Below are positions 50,987 to 59,125 of a stretch of DNA of 64,000 nt, one piece after another. The DNA is taken from the NCBI RefSeq assembly GCF_947488515.1, contig NZ_CANKZF010000003.1, positions 310,001 through 374,000 of the forward strand. The letters run 5' to 3'. The DNA is from an uncultured Nocardioides sp. GTDB taxonomy: Bacteria > Actinomycetota > Actinomycetes > Propionibacteriales > Nocardioidaceae. The notes under the pieces were generated by a model. The model did no database searches, had not been told where the DNA came from, and saw only the letters and a program-made list of their open reading frames with translations. The translations under genes were made by a program, and so were the position numbers. The number at the start of each line of letters is the position of its first letter. Positions within the stretch are counted from its first letter, which is position 1.

Positions 50987-52666
50987 GTGCACCAGCAGTC
51001 ACAAGAACCCCATGCGTCACAGCGCCGATCGGTACCCCTCCGAGGTGTCGTCCGACGAGCCGTCGGCACGGCGAAGCTGCTCACCGGGGTGCTCGTCCTC
51101 CTGGCGCTCGTCATGCCCACCACCGCGGGACGGATGAGCCTCGCGTCCTCGACCTACCTGTGCACCGGCTACCAGGGTTGCGAGGCCGCCGGCTACGGCA
51201 ACGGCGGCTACCGGCAGGCGTCCTCGACGATGTACTGGCGCATGTTCGCCGGCCACAACTGCACGAACTACGTCGCGTTCCGGCTGATCCAGTCGGGCAT
51301 GCCGGACGTCCGTCCGTGGCAGGGCAGCGGCAACGCCTCGAACTGGGGCGTGGCGATGGCCTCGATCACCGACCAGGTCCCCACGGTCGGGTCCATCGCC
51401 TGGTACAGGCCGAACGTGACACCGGCGGGCTCCGCCGGCCACGTGGCCTACGTCGAGCAGGTCGTGTCCGACACGGAGATCATCGTGTCGGAGGACTACT
51501 GGGGCGGCGACTTCTACTGGCGCCGCATCACCAAGACCGGCGGTGGCTGGCCGAGCGGGTTCATCCACTTCAACGACCGCGTGGTCCAGCCCACGTCACC
51601 CCCCACCATCGCCGGGTCGCCCATGGTCGGCGCGCCGTTGGAGGTGGCAGCGGGTGCGTGGACCCCGGCGCCCACGAGCATCACGTACCGCTGGCTCGCC
51701 GACGGTGCCGAGATCCCCGGCGCCACCGGCGCCAACTACGTGCCCACGCCCGACGTCAAGGGCAAGGCCCTGACCGCCGAGGTGACCGCCCAGCTGAGCG
51801 GCTACACCCCGGGCGAGGCGGCGCTCGCCACGGCGCCCGTGGCCCCCGGAACCTTCCAGAAGGCCCAGCTGCCGACGATCCAGGGTGCCCCGGAGGTCGG
51901 CACGACCCTCACGCTCACCCCGACGGCCTGGGCGCCGCAGCCCACGAAGGCCAAGACCCAGTGGTACGCCGACGGCGCCCCCCTGTCCGGGGCGACCGGG
52001 TCGACGCTGACCCTCAGCCGCGACCAGATCGGCAAGAAGATCAGCGCCCGCGTCATCGCCAGCGCCAAGGGCTACAAGAAGTCGAGGTCGACCGCGCCGG
52101 AGACCGCGCCCGTCCTCGCCAAGCCGGTCACGCTCGTCCGCCCGTCCCGGATCAAGGGCGCGGCCCAGGTGTCGAGCCGCCTCGTCGTGGAGCCCGGCCG
52201 CGTGCGGCAGAGCGGCGCAACGGCGAGCTACCAGTGGATCCGCGACGGTCGGCGCATCGCCAAGGCCACGCACCCCACCTACACGGTCCGTCGTGGGGAC
52301 ATGGGCCACGGCCTGTCCGTCGAGGTCACGTGGAACCGGCGCAACTTCCGCGGCACGACGGAGACCCTCACCGTCGCATCCCCCGTCACGACCATCCCGA
52401 AGATGCGGGTCCGCACCGAGGCCAAGCGTGGACGCGTGGCCGTCGACATCCGCGTCAAGGCCGTGGGAGCGCCGAAGCCGGCCGGTGCGATCACCGTCAG
52501 CGTCGGTGGACGGACGACCGAGGGACAGCTCGTCGACGGCAGGGCGCGCCTCGTCGTACGTGACGTCCGGCCCGGCACGAAGCCCGTGGTCGTGCGCTAC
52601 GCCGGCACCGACCTCGTGCAGGCCGCGGTCTCGCGCTCGAGCGTGACGGTGCCGAAGCGCACGTAG
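50987..52666 (+). CDS. Secreted CHAP-domain peptidoglycan hydrolase with Ig-like repeats
   Basis: 559 residues from GTG 50987. Signal peptide at ~30-48 (LLTGVLVLLALVMPTTAG). The CHAP domain (~80-190) has catalytic Cys in HNCTNYVAFRL, His in AGHVAYVEQ and DYWGGDF. Three tandem ~90-residue beta repeats follow, each with a Trp-x-Ala/Arg core (YRWLADGAEIPGATG, QWYADGAPLSGATG, YQWIRDGRRIAKATH). An Ig-like domain with AGAITVSVGG ends it. It probably cleaves peptide bridges in the cell wall and binds the surface. Confidence 0.88.
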   Translation: MHQQSQEPHASQRRSVPLRGVVRRAVGTAKLLTGVLVLLALVMPTTAGRMSLASSTYLCTGYQGCEAAGYGNGGYRQASSTMYWRMFAGHNCTNYVAFRLIQSGMPDVRPWQGSGNASNWGVAMASITDQVPTVGSIAWYRPNVTPAGSAGHVAYVEQVVSDTEIIVSEDYWGGDFYWRRITKTGGGWPSGFIHFNDRVVQPTSPPTIAGSPMVGAPLEVAAGAWTPAPTSITYRWLADGAEIPGATGANYVPTPDVKGKALTAEVTAQLSGYTPGEAALATAPVAPGTFQKAQLPTIQGAPEVGTTLTLTPTAWAPQPTKAKTQWYADGAPLSGATGSTLTLSRDQIGKKISARVIASAKGYKKSRSTAPETAPVLAKPVTLVRPSRIKGAAQVSSRLVVEPGRVRQSGATASYQWIRDGRRIAKATHPTYTVRRGDMGHGLSVEVTWNRRNFRGTTETLTVASPVTTIPKMRVRTEAKRGRVAVDIRVKAVGAPKPAGAITVSVGGRTTEGQLVDGRARLVVRDVRPGTKPVVVRYAGTDLVQAAVSRSSVTVPKRT

Positions 52667-52686
52667 GCAGTGCCGCCGGGGAGGTG

Positions 52687-53808
52687 TCAGCCGTCAGGTG
52701 GTGGTTCGGCCTCGGGTTCCTCGTCCTCGACCTGCGCGTCGATCAGCGGGGCCACCCAGGACGCGCGGTCGTCGGCGTCGATGAAGATCGCCCGCATGAG
52801 CAGCGTCATGGGCACGGCGAGGAGCGCACCGAGCGCGCCGAGCAGGAACGTCCAGACGACGAGCGAGATGAAGGTGATCTCGGCGCTCAGACCGACCGAG
52901 TTCCCGACGATGCGCGGCTGGATGAACGTCTGGATCGTGACGTTGAGCAGCGAGTAGGCCACGATCACCCACAGCATGGCCTCCCAGCCGCCGTCGAGCA
53001 GCGCCAGGAAGGCCGGTGGGATCACGCCGATGACGAAGCCGATGTTGGGGATGAAGTTCGTGAGGAACGAGAAGAAGCCCCAGACCAGCGGCAGCGGGAC
53101 GCCCAGGAGCCACAACGCTCCCGCGTCGAGCACCCCGACGATGGCGCCGAACAGGGCGGTCATGAGCAGGTAGGTCTGCGAGCCCCGCACGAACTTGCCC
53201 AGCGCGGCGGTCAGCCGGGGCTTGGTGCCTCGCAGGGCCGCGACGCGCGGCGCGAACCCGGGAACGGCGACCACGAAGAAGAACATCAGCGTGACCAGGA
53301 AGAACAGGTCGCCGAGCGCGCCGAGGATGCTCGCGATCACGTCGCCGAGCGTCCCCGCGAGCTTCGACAGGTCCACCTTCGACAGGGCATCGCTCGTGGC
53401 GCTCGTGCTCAGGCCGACCTGGGCGAGGCCGTCCTCGACGTCCTTGGTGAGGTCCTTGGTCTCCGCGGCGTAGGTGGGGAGCAGGTCCGCGAACTTGATG
53501 AGGCAGACGACGAGGCCCACGACCATGACGAGCAGGATCAGGTAGGCCGCAACGAGGGCGGCGAGCGTCGCCAGCCAGCCCGGCCAGCGGTGACGGCGCG
53601 CCCAGCGGCCGACGGGCAGGACCGCGATCGTGAGCACGAGGGCCAGCACCGCCGGTGCGACGATCCCCGAAGCCGCCTTGATGCCGACGCCCACCGCGAC
53701 GACGCCGGCGATCCCGAGCAGGATGACGATCGAGCGAGGCAACGCACCCGCGGTGGCACCGCCGACGTCGTCGGCGGTGCGAGAGCTGTCCGCGGGAACC
53801 AACGGCAT
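52687..53808 (-). CDS. AI-2E family transporter (YdiK/PerM-type)
   Basis: 373 residues (ATG 53808) with about eight membrane helices and the family core LTNFIPNIGFVIGVIPPAFL near 265. Family members are membrane exporters or antiporters, the name notwithstanding. It is transcribed from a leaderless TATCGT box, and TCACCC-N5-GGGTGA lies 22 nt further upstream. Confidence 0.9.
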   Translation of the reverse strand: MPLVPADSSRTADDVGGATAGALPRSIVILLGIAGVVAVGVGIKAASGIVAPAVLALVLTIAVLPVGRWARRHRWPGWLATLAALVAAYLILLVMVVGLVVCLIKFADLLPTYAAETKDLTKDVEDGLAQVGLSTSATSDALSKVDLSKLAGTLGDVIASILGALGDLFFLVTLMFFFVVAVPGFAPRVAALRGTKPRLTAALGKFVRGSQTYLLMTALFGAIVGVLDAGALWLLGVPLPLVWGFFSFLTNFIPNIGFVIGVIPPAFLALLDGGWEAMLWVIVAYSLLNVTIQTFIQPRIVGNSVGLSAEITFISLVVWTFLLGALGALLAVPMTLLMRAIFIDADDRASWVAPLIDAQVEDEEPEAEPPPDG

Positions 53809-53814
53809 GTGGTC

Positions 53815-53820
53815 ACGATA
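53815..53820 (-). promoter_or_regulatory. -10 box of AI-2E transporter promoter
   Basis: TATCGT (minus strand) is 6 nt before ATG 53808, a leaderless arrangement. The inverted repeat at 53843-53859 lies 22 nt upstream. Confidence 0.6.
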
Positions 53821-53842
53821 GGAACGGGCGCTCCGGCCGGGG

Positions 53843-53859
53843 TCACCCACGAGGGGTGA
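53843..53859. promoter_or_regulatory. TCACCC-N5-GGGTGA site A
   Basis: Perfect 6-bp-arm inverted repeat TCACCC-ACGAG-GGGTGA, 22 nt upstream of the TATCGT -10 box of the AI-2E gene. Three related sites lie at 56084, 56940 and 57007. Confidence 0.7.
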
Positions 53860-53884
53860 CGCACGCCCGACGGGTGGCAGCCGG

Positions 53885-56026
53885 TCAGGGCTCGGTGTGG
53901 ACGGGTGCAGCGCCGTCGTACGCGATGCCCTCGCGGTGCCCGCAGTGACGCAGCACCTCGCACAGCGCCAGGTGCATGGCGTCGGCGCCGATGATCCGGT
54001 CGGTCGGGAACGGCAGGTCTGCTGGCACGACGACCATGGCCCGGTCCTGCCAACCGCCCAGCCCGCCGTGGCAACCCACCAGGCCCTCGAAGGCAGCGAC
54101 CTCCTCGGTGCCCGGGTCGACGAGGCTGTTGACGTAGATGTCGGGGGCCTCGGGCCGGTGGGCGACGCGTCTGACGAACTCCGGGGCGTGGGCCCCGAAC
54201 GGCGCAAGGGGGTCCTCGCCCTCGATGTGGCCGTCGTCGAGCCGGTGCGAGCCGCGGTTGCCGAGTGCGATCGGCCCGTCCCGGTCCATGACGACCACGA
54301 AGCCCACGCCGGGGTGCAGGGCCAGCCCGTCGACGAGGCGGGGGAAGCGACGGTGGAGCTCGGCGCGGTCCAGGCGGGCCTTCTCGCCCTTCACGTAGAT
54401 GAGCCCCAGGTTGCCGGAGCCGAAGACGTGGAAGGTCTCAGCGCCGGTGGCACCCCGATCGGCTGAACGGGTGGAGGCGTCTCCGGGGGTCACCTGCTCG
54501 GGCTGGTTGCGGCTGCTCTTGTCCATCGCCCGGGAGGCGCTGGTCATCCCGCGACCGCTCACGTTGCCCGCGGACGCCAGCTCGTCGACGAGGGCCTGCG
54601 TCCGGCCCCAGCCCTCGACGCTGTCGTCGGACGCGGCCACCTCGCTGTCCGCGAGGCGCGCCACCAGTGCCGCCAGGTCCTCGCCGTAGCGGTCCGCGAA
54701 GATGGCACCCTGGGCCTGCCCGTGGTCGGAGAGGATCACGAAGCGGTAGCGCCGGGGCGCCGCCGTCGCCACGAGCTCGAGCTGGTGGAGCACGGCGTCG
54801 ACCGCCTCCAGCGCCTCCAGGCTCTCGGGGCGCAGCACGCCGGCGTGGTGGGCGATCTCGTCGTAGTCAACGTAGTCCACGTAGATCGACCGGGTGCCGC
54901 GCAGCATGTGCTGAGCCACCAGGATCGTGTTGAGGTCGCGCAGCGCGCCGTTGGTGACCGCCCTCAGCAGCGCGGTCTCCCAGGTGCGCTCGCACCGTGG
55001 TTGCACGTCGCGCCGGATCGCCCGCTTGGCCTGGAACCGGTCCCGGGTCAGCTCGGACACCGATCGGGACAGCGCCCTGGTCAGGCCGGACGGACTCACC
55101 ACGAAGTTGGCGACCGCCCGTTGGGCGAGCTCCCCGCCCCGCGCACGTCGACTCATCGTCAGCACCGCAGTCGGTGCGTCACCGGTGAAGAGGTTGCTGA
55201 TGCTGACGCCGTCGTCGACCAGCAGCCCCCGACCGGTGGTCAGGTCGGCCTCGATGACGGCGGCGTCGGCGGGCTTGTTCGCCACCATCACCTTGTCCCT
55301 CGCCCGGTCGTACCAGCGGAAGGCAGGTATCCCGTCGATGACCCCGTGCAGGATGCCCATCTGGCTCGCCGGAGTCGTCGCGGGCAGCTTGGGAGTCCAC
55401 TCCGCCATCGTGTGGCTGCCGGACCGGATCCACCGGGTCAGCGTCGGCACCGTCCCCGCCGAAACAGCCATCTGGAGCACCGGGAACGGGACCCCGTCCA
55501 TCTGGACGAACAGCACGCCGTCCACCTCGGGGTCCTCGACCTCGACCCCGCGACGACGATGGGCCGACACGAGCCGCCCCACCAGCACCTGAGAGGTTCC
55601 CGCGCTCCCGATCCACCCCAGGACCGTCCCGACCAGACCGATCACGACGGCGACGACCAGGGCCGACCAGTAGTCGTCGAGGGTGACCATGGGCAACAGC
55701 CGGGCCGTGACCATCACGACGACGGCCTGCCCCAAGAAGGCGAGCAGGAGCACCCCCAGCCAGCCGAGCCGGACCGCCGCACCCACGAGGACCGGTTGCA
55801 GGACGATCCCGACGAGCGCGAGGACCGCGGCGAACAGGATCGGCCCGCCCGGCGGGCCCGCGTGGAAGCCCGGCAGCGCCCAGTCGCAGATCCACACTGC
55901 GGGGACCGTGACCAGGACGGTCATCACGTAGGCCCCGAGCTGGGCGGCCCACGGCCGCCGGAAGCTCTCGCGGGTCAGCTCGCCCGCCACCTGCGCGTGG
56001 CCCGACCCGGTCTTGCGACTCGCCAT
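53885..56026 (-). CDS. Membrane-anchored alkaline phosphatase/phosphodiesterase-like protein
   Basis: 713 residues. Residues ~25-145 hold four membrane helices resembling phage-holin superfamily IV (WAAQLGAYVMTVLVTVPAVW, then TARLLPMVTLDDYWSALVVA). From ~165 a type I phosphodiesterase/nucleotide pyrophosphatase-like domain follows: FVQMDGVPFPVLQ (metal Asp), PATTPASQMGI (nucleophile Thr), DYDEIAHHAG and LSDHGQAQG (metal Asp-His). A Ser/Asp-rich insert at ~510-560. GGAGGAG precedes ATG 56026. Substrate unknown. Confidence 0.85.
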   Translation of the reverse strand: MASRKTGSGHAQVAGELTRESFRRPWAAQLGAYVMTVLVTVPAVWICDWALPGFHAGPPGGPILFAAVLALVGIVLQPVLVGAAVRLGWLGVLLLAFLGQAVVVMVTARLLPMVTLDDYWSALVVAVVIGLVGTVLGWIGSAGTSQVLVGRLVSAHRRRGVEVEDPEVDGVLFVQMDGVPFPVLQMAVSAGTVPTLTRWIRSGSHTMAEWTPKLPATTPASQMGILHGVIDGIPAFRWYDRARDKVMVANKPADAAVIEADLTTGRGLLVDDGVSISNLFTGDAPTAVLTMSRRARGGELAQRAVANFVVSPSGLTRALSRSVSELTRDRFQAKRAIRRDVQPRCERTWETALLRAVTNGALRDLNTILVAQHMLRGTRSIYVDYVDYDEIAHHAGVLRPESLEALEAVDAVLHQLELVATAAPRRYRFVILSDHGQAQGAIFADRYGEDLAALVARLADSEVAASDDSVEGWGRTQALVDELASAGNVSGRGMTSASRAMDKSSRNQPEQVTPGDASTRSADRGATGAETFHVFGSGNLGLIYVKGEKARLDRAELHRRFPRLVDGLALHPGVGFVVVMDRDGPIALGNRGSHRLDDGHIEGEDPLAPFGAHAPEFVRRVAHRPEAPDIYVNSLVDPGTEEVAAFEGLVGCHGGLGGWQDRAMVVVPADLPFPTDRIIGADAMHLALCEVLRHCGHREGIAYDGAAPVHTEP

Positions 56027-56083
56027 GGATCTCCTCCTGCCCACGCCCGGCTCCGATACCAGCCGACCGCGCGCCGCGGCGCC

Positions 56084-56100
56084 TCACCCGAGGTGGATGA
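56084..56100. promoter_or_regulatory. TCACCC-N5-GGGTGA-like site B (one mismatch)
   Basis: TCACCC-GAGGT-GGATGA lies 57 bp upstream of the phosphodiesterase start. It sits 22 nt from a TGGTAT and 25 nt from a TATCGG -10-like box. The weakest of the four sites. Confidence 0.45.
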
Positions 56101-56115
56101 AGAGCGGCCCCTGCC

Positions 56116-56805
56116 TCAGAGCAGGAGCCGCAACAGGCCGTCCAGGAGAAGGGCCCCGCCGACCAGGAAGGAGAGCCACTCCCGAAGTCCTGCGGCGTGC
56201 TCGCCCACCCACGACTGACCGCGGGCGAGGATCGCTGCGGCGCGATCGCCCGCGACGAGCACGATGCCGATCGGCACCGAGACAGAGATGGTGGACACGG
56301 CGAGGTACACCACCACGAGGGTCGCGTCGACGACGTCGCGCAGCCCCGCGTCGGTGATCGAGGCCATCGCGATGAACGTGAGCAGGAGCCGCTTGGGACC
56401 TCCGAAGCCGAGAAGTCCGGCCATGGAGGAGGACGCCGCGGGACCGACGTTGCTGAGCCCGTCGAGGATGGCGGCCGCGCGGCTGCTCCGCGCCTCCGGT
56501 CGTGCTGGCCCCGTGCGTCTGGTCTGGACACCGACCGCCAGCAGGGCCAGGCCGAGACCCACCGTGACCACGGCCTTGACCGTCTCGTGCGAGTCGAACC
56601 GGGTGACGACCGCCTGGCCGACGGCAAGACCGATGCCGCAGGCGATGACGGTCCCGATCACGAAGCCGCTCAGGAACGCGATCCCGTTGGTGCGCGGGCG
56701 CGCGCTGCGAACGACGACGAGGGTCGCGGTCAGCACGAGGAAGCTGGCCGCGGCGGCCAGCGCGTAGAAGACGACCTGAGCAGCGGCGTAGATCATCTGC
56801 GGCAC
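56116..56805 (-). CDS. GAP-family (Sap/SfLAP-like) membrane protein
   Basis: 229 residues from GTG 56805 (ATG 56796 also possible). About six membrane helices; SSMAGLLGFGGPKRLLLTFI near 135 is characteristic of the GAP (peptidoglycolipid-addressing) family found in mycobacteria and relatives, where members help export surface glycolipids. It lies behind a TAGCGT box and site C. Confidence 0.75.
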   Translation of the reverse strand: MPQMIYAAAQVVFYALAAAASFLVLTATLVVVRSARPRTNGIAFLSGFVIGTVIACGIGLAVGQAVVTRFDSHETVKAVVTVGLGLALLAVGVQTRRTGPARPEARSSRAAAILDGLSNVGPAASSSMAGLLGFGGPKRLLLTFIAMASITDAGLRDVVDATLVVVYLAVSTISVSVPIGIVLVAGDRAAAILARGQSWVGEHAAGLREWLSFLVGGALLLDGLLRLLL

Positions 56806-56911
56806 CGTCCCCCGAAGTCCCCGGCCATGGCTCGTCCTTCCTCAGCGGTGTCCCACGCACCGGAAGACCGGGTGCGAGGGGTGTCGCTGACGCTGTCCCG
56901 GGGCAAGGCGG

Positions 56912-56917
56912 ACGCTA
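56912..56917 (-). promoter_or_regulatory. -10 box of the GAP gene promoter
   Basis: TAGCGT on the minus strand. Site C begins exactly 22 nt upstream, the same distance as at the AI-2E promoter. Confidence 0.6.
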
Positions 56918-56939
56918 GTGAGAGTGACGTACGGCGCCA

Positions 56940-56956
56940 TCACCCGAGGAGGGTGA
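56940..56956. promoter_or_regulatory. TCACCC-N5-GGGTGA site C
   Basis: TCACCC-GAGGA-GGGTGA, perfect. It lies 22 nt upstream of the minus-strand TAGCGT box of the GAP gene. Confidence 0.7.
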
Positions 56957-57006
56957 GCGGCTTCATCGGGGTCCCGTGCTCGACCGTGACGGTGTCGCGG
57001 TCAAGC

Positions 57007-57023
57007 TCACCCTCGGAGGGTGA
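57007..57023. promoter_or_regulatory. TCACCC-N5-GGGTGA site D
   Basis: TCACCC-TCGGA-GGGTGA, with 7-bp arms if the flanking C/G at 57006/57024 is included and TC/GA inner pairing (CTCACCCTC-G-GAGGGTGAG). On the plus strand GATCGT follows 23 nt later at 57047-57052, a -10-like box for the 72-residue gene. Confidence 0.65.
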
Positions 57024-57121
57024 GGGACGGGCAGCGGTCAGGGGAGGATCGTCGTCAGCGAGGCCACGGTCGACCGGGGTGTGGGCTCCGCGCACCGTGT
57101 GCGCGATGGAGAGGCGGACCC

Positions 57122-57340
57122 ATGGCAGGCATCGGCCGTTCCCGTCGGAGCGGTCTCAGACAGATCATCGATGTCGTCAGCGACGGCACCGGACGTTCGC
57201 AGGACGAGGTGGTCGTGCTGGCGACCCTGGGCGCGGCCGTGATGGTGGTCGTGGCCGTGCGTCGAGGCGTCGCCTGGGCTGTGGAGACTGCGACAGACCA
57301 GGACCCCTGGCCCGCTCCACCGGGGCGGCGCCGCCTGTAG
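57122..57340 (+). CDS. Small single-helix membrane protein (hypothetical)
   Basis: 72 residues from ATG 57122 (GGAGAGGC upstream). One membrane helix (VVVLATLGAAVMVVVAV) with a basic N-terminal part (IGRSRRSGLRQI) and a charged tail. No family recognised. It lies between the divergent regulatory region with sites C and D and the PAS-ANTAR gene. Confidence 0.5.
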   Translation: MAGIGRSRRSGLRQIIDVVSDGTGRSQDEVVVLATLGAAVMVVVAVRRGVAWAVETATDQDPWPAPPGRRRL

Positions 57341-57429
57341 GCACCTGGCTCGAGCACGTGGCCTGAACATCCTTCGCAGGACGGCTGAGAAGGGGTGCGA
57401 ATCTGCCTCTTGAGAAGCGCCGTCGGCAG

Positions 57430-58107
57430 GTGCAACATTTCCTCGTGAACGGACGGACGTCGGGCGGCGAGCTCACTGCATCGTGTCCCGCCCTGGTCGG
57501 TCGGTACACGTACCGGCCGAAGACCGACGAGTGGTGGTGGTCGGACAACATGTTCCGCATCCACGGGTTCGACCCTGGCTCGGTCGTGCCCACCACCGAC
57601 CTGGTGATGCGGCACATCCATCCCAGCGACCTCGACAGGGCATGGGAGTCACGCGAATCGGTCGTCGAGGAGCAGGAGCCGTTCTCGTTCCTGCATCGCC
57701 TGGTGACTGCGACCCGGTCCGAGCGGGTCGTCCTGGCGGCAGGGCACCTGGAGGACGACGGCGGGGAGCCGGTGGTCAACGGGCACCTGATCGACATCAC
57801 CGACGTGCGCGAGGACGCTGTGAACGTCGAGCTCGACTCCGCGGTCTCCGACTTCGTCGGGCAGCGGGCGGTCATCGAGCAGGCCAAGGGCGTGCTCATG
57901 CAGCTCTACAGCGTCGACGCCGACACGGCATGGGCGTTGCTGCGAGCATTCTCGGCCGACAGCAACCGCAAGGTGCGCGACATTGCTGACCTGCTGACCA
58001 CCGCTGCGAGCGAGGACGTGACCCCAACGAAGGGTCGCGCCCCATCGGTGACCCTGATGCTCGAGCGGTTGTACGCCGGCATCCCCGCCGACGGCGGGCC
58101 ACACTGA
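57430..58107 (+). CDS. PAS-ANTAR regulator
   Basis: 225 residues from GTG 57430 (GTG 57445 also in frame). The first ~125 residues form a PAS-like sensor (TDEWWWSDNMFRIHGFDPGS, HLIDITDVREDAVN). Residues ~140-195 match ANTAR: FVGQRAVIEQAKGVLMQLYS, ADTAWALLRAFSADSNRKVR. ANTAR binds tandem hairpins in RNA to antagonise terminators, so this should act on transcripts, unlike a DNA-binding regulator. The target RNA is unknown. Confidence 0.85.
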   Translation: MQHFLVNGRTSGGELTASCPALVGRYTYRPKTDEWWWSDNMFRIHGFDPGSVVPTTDLVMRHIHPSDLDRAWESRESVVEEQEPFSFLHRLVTATRSERVVLAAGHLEDDGGEPVVNGHLIDITDVREDAVNVELDSAVSDFVGQRAVIEQAKGVLMQLYSVDADTAWALLRAFSADSNRKVRDIADLLTTAASEDVTPTKGRAPSVTLMLERLYAGIPADGGPH

Positions 58108-58194
58108 GCACCTGCGCCTCCCGGTGGCCGATGCGCGGCTGACTGTTGTGCTGGGGGGGAACGGCGCGAGACGATCGGACCGGAGGTGCGGCGG

Positions 58195-58593
58195 ATGAAG
58201 GTGCGACCGGGAGCTGTGGTCCGCGGAGCCGGTGTGACGCTCGCCTGCCTCGCAGGTGACGCCTCCAAGCGCTCACCCATCCTCCTCGCAGGTTTCGCCG
58301 GTGGCTGGTTCCTGGACCGGCCCGGCCTGCAGACCTTCACGGTCATCCCCGACACCGAGGAGCCCTGGAGACGCACCACCGTGCCCTTCGCGACGTCAGT
58401 CGCGTCGTGGTCGGCCGTGATGCTGGCGGCCGTGACCGCACTGCGGAGGACGAGGCTGCCGGTGCCGATCGCTGCGGTCGTGCTCGGAGGCGGCCTCGTC
58501 GTGGTCGACTCCCTCCTCGCCGACCTGGGCGAGGCTCGTGAGGCGGCTGGCGTCGAGGCGGCTCACGCGGAGACCGGGACTGCCGCCACCTAG
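58195..58593 (+). CDS. Hypothetical membrane protein
   Basis: 132 residues from ATG 58195 (GGAGG 8 nt upstream). Two or three hydrophobic segments (SPILLAGFAGGWFLD, TSVASWSAVMLAAVTAL, IAAVVLGGGLVVVDSLLAD). No family recognised. It follows the PAS-ANTAR gene by 87 bp. Confidence 0.55.
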   Translation: MKVRPGAVVRGAGVTLACLAGDASKRSPILLAGFAGGWFLDRPGLQTFTVIPDTEEPWRRTTVPFATSVASWSAVMLAAVTALRRTRLPVPIAAVVLGGGLVVVDSLLADLGEAREAAGVEAAHAETGTAAT

Positions 58594-58668
58594 GGGGTCT
58601 CGACCGCCAGGCTCACGTGATCCGGTGGTGCCGCCCGTGGGCGCCGACTCGGTGCGCGCACGGCACAA

Positions 58669-58696
58669 GGGCCGGTCTCCTGATGGAAACCGGCCC
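58669..58696 (-). terminator. Terminator of the tRNA cluster
   Basis: Stem GGGCCGGT (58669-58676) with ACCGGCCC (58689-58696), just after the tRNA-Val 3' end on the minus strand. Confidence 0.65.
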
Positions 58697-58711
58697 CTGA
58701 CCTGCATGCTC

Positions 58712-58786
58712 TGGTGGGCGATACTGGGTTTGAACCAGTGACCTCTTCCGTGTCAAGGAAGCGCGCTACCGCTGCGCCAATCGCCC
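58712..58786 (-). tRNA. tRNA-Val(GAC), with encoded CCA
   Basis: Cloverleaf on the minus strand from 58786: acceptor GGGCGAT/ATCGCCC, anticodon stem CTTCC/GGAAG with loop TTGACAC giving anticodon GAC, T-loop GGTTCAAAC. CCA is encoded at 58714-58712. Confidence 0.95.
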
Positions 58787-58807
58787 GGGTGTTGAGTTGT
58801 GACTGCG

Positions 58808-58878
58808 AGGTGGGTACGGGATTTGAACCCGTGTAGACGGATTTGCAGTCCGTTGCCTCGCCTCTCGGCCAACCCACC
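58808..58878 (-). tRNA. tRNA-Cys(GCA)
   Basis: Minus strand from 58878: acceptor GGTGGGT/ACCCACC, anticodon stem ACGGA/TCCGT with loop CTGCAAA giving anticodon GCA, T-loop GGTTCAAAT. No CCA encoded. Confidence 0.95.
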
Positions 58879-58914
58879 GTGGAGGTTCCGGAAATGTACG
58901 GGGGAGACCTTCCG

Positions 58915-58987
58915 AGCGGACAACGAGACTCGAACTCGCGACCTCAACCTTGGCAAGGTTGCGCTCTACCAACTGAGCTATGTCCGC
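58915..58987 (-). tRNA. tRNA-Gly(GCC)
   Basis: Minus strand from 58987: acceptor GCGGACA/TGTCCGC, anticodon stem CAACC/GGTTG with loop TTGCCAA giving anticodon GCC, T-loop AGTTCGAGT. It is first of the Gly-Cys-Val cluster. Confidence 0.95.
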
Positions 58988-59113
58988 CTGCATCCCTGTG
59001 CCGTTTCACCGGCCCTGAGTGCGAGTGGAACAGTAGTACATGCCCGTCGAGGCACCAAAATCGCCCCCCTCGTCCGAGTGTCACACCCGTCTCAGGAGAC
59101 ACCTCCGGACCCC

Positions 59114-59119
59114 TAGAGT
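59114..59119 (+). promoter_or_regulatory. -10 box of a leaderless promoter (pabC-his-trp run)
   Basis: TAGAGT lies 6 nt before ATG 59126. Confidence 0.6.
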
Positions 59120-59125
59120 GACGGC

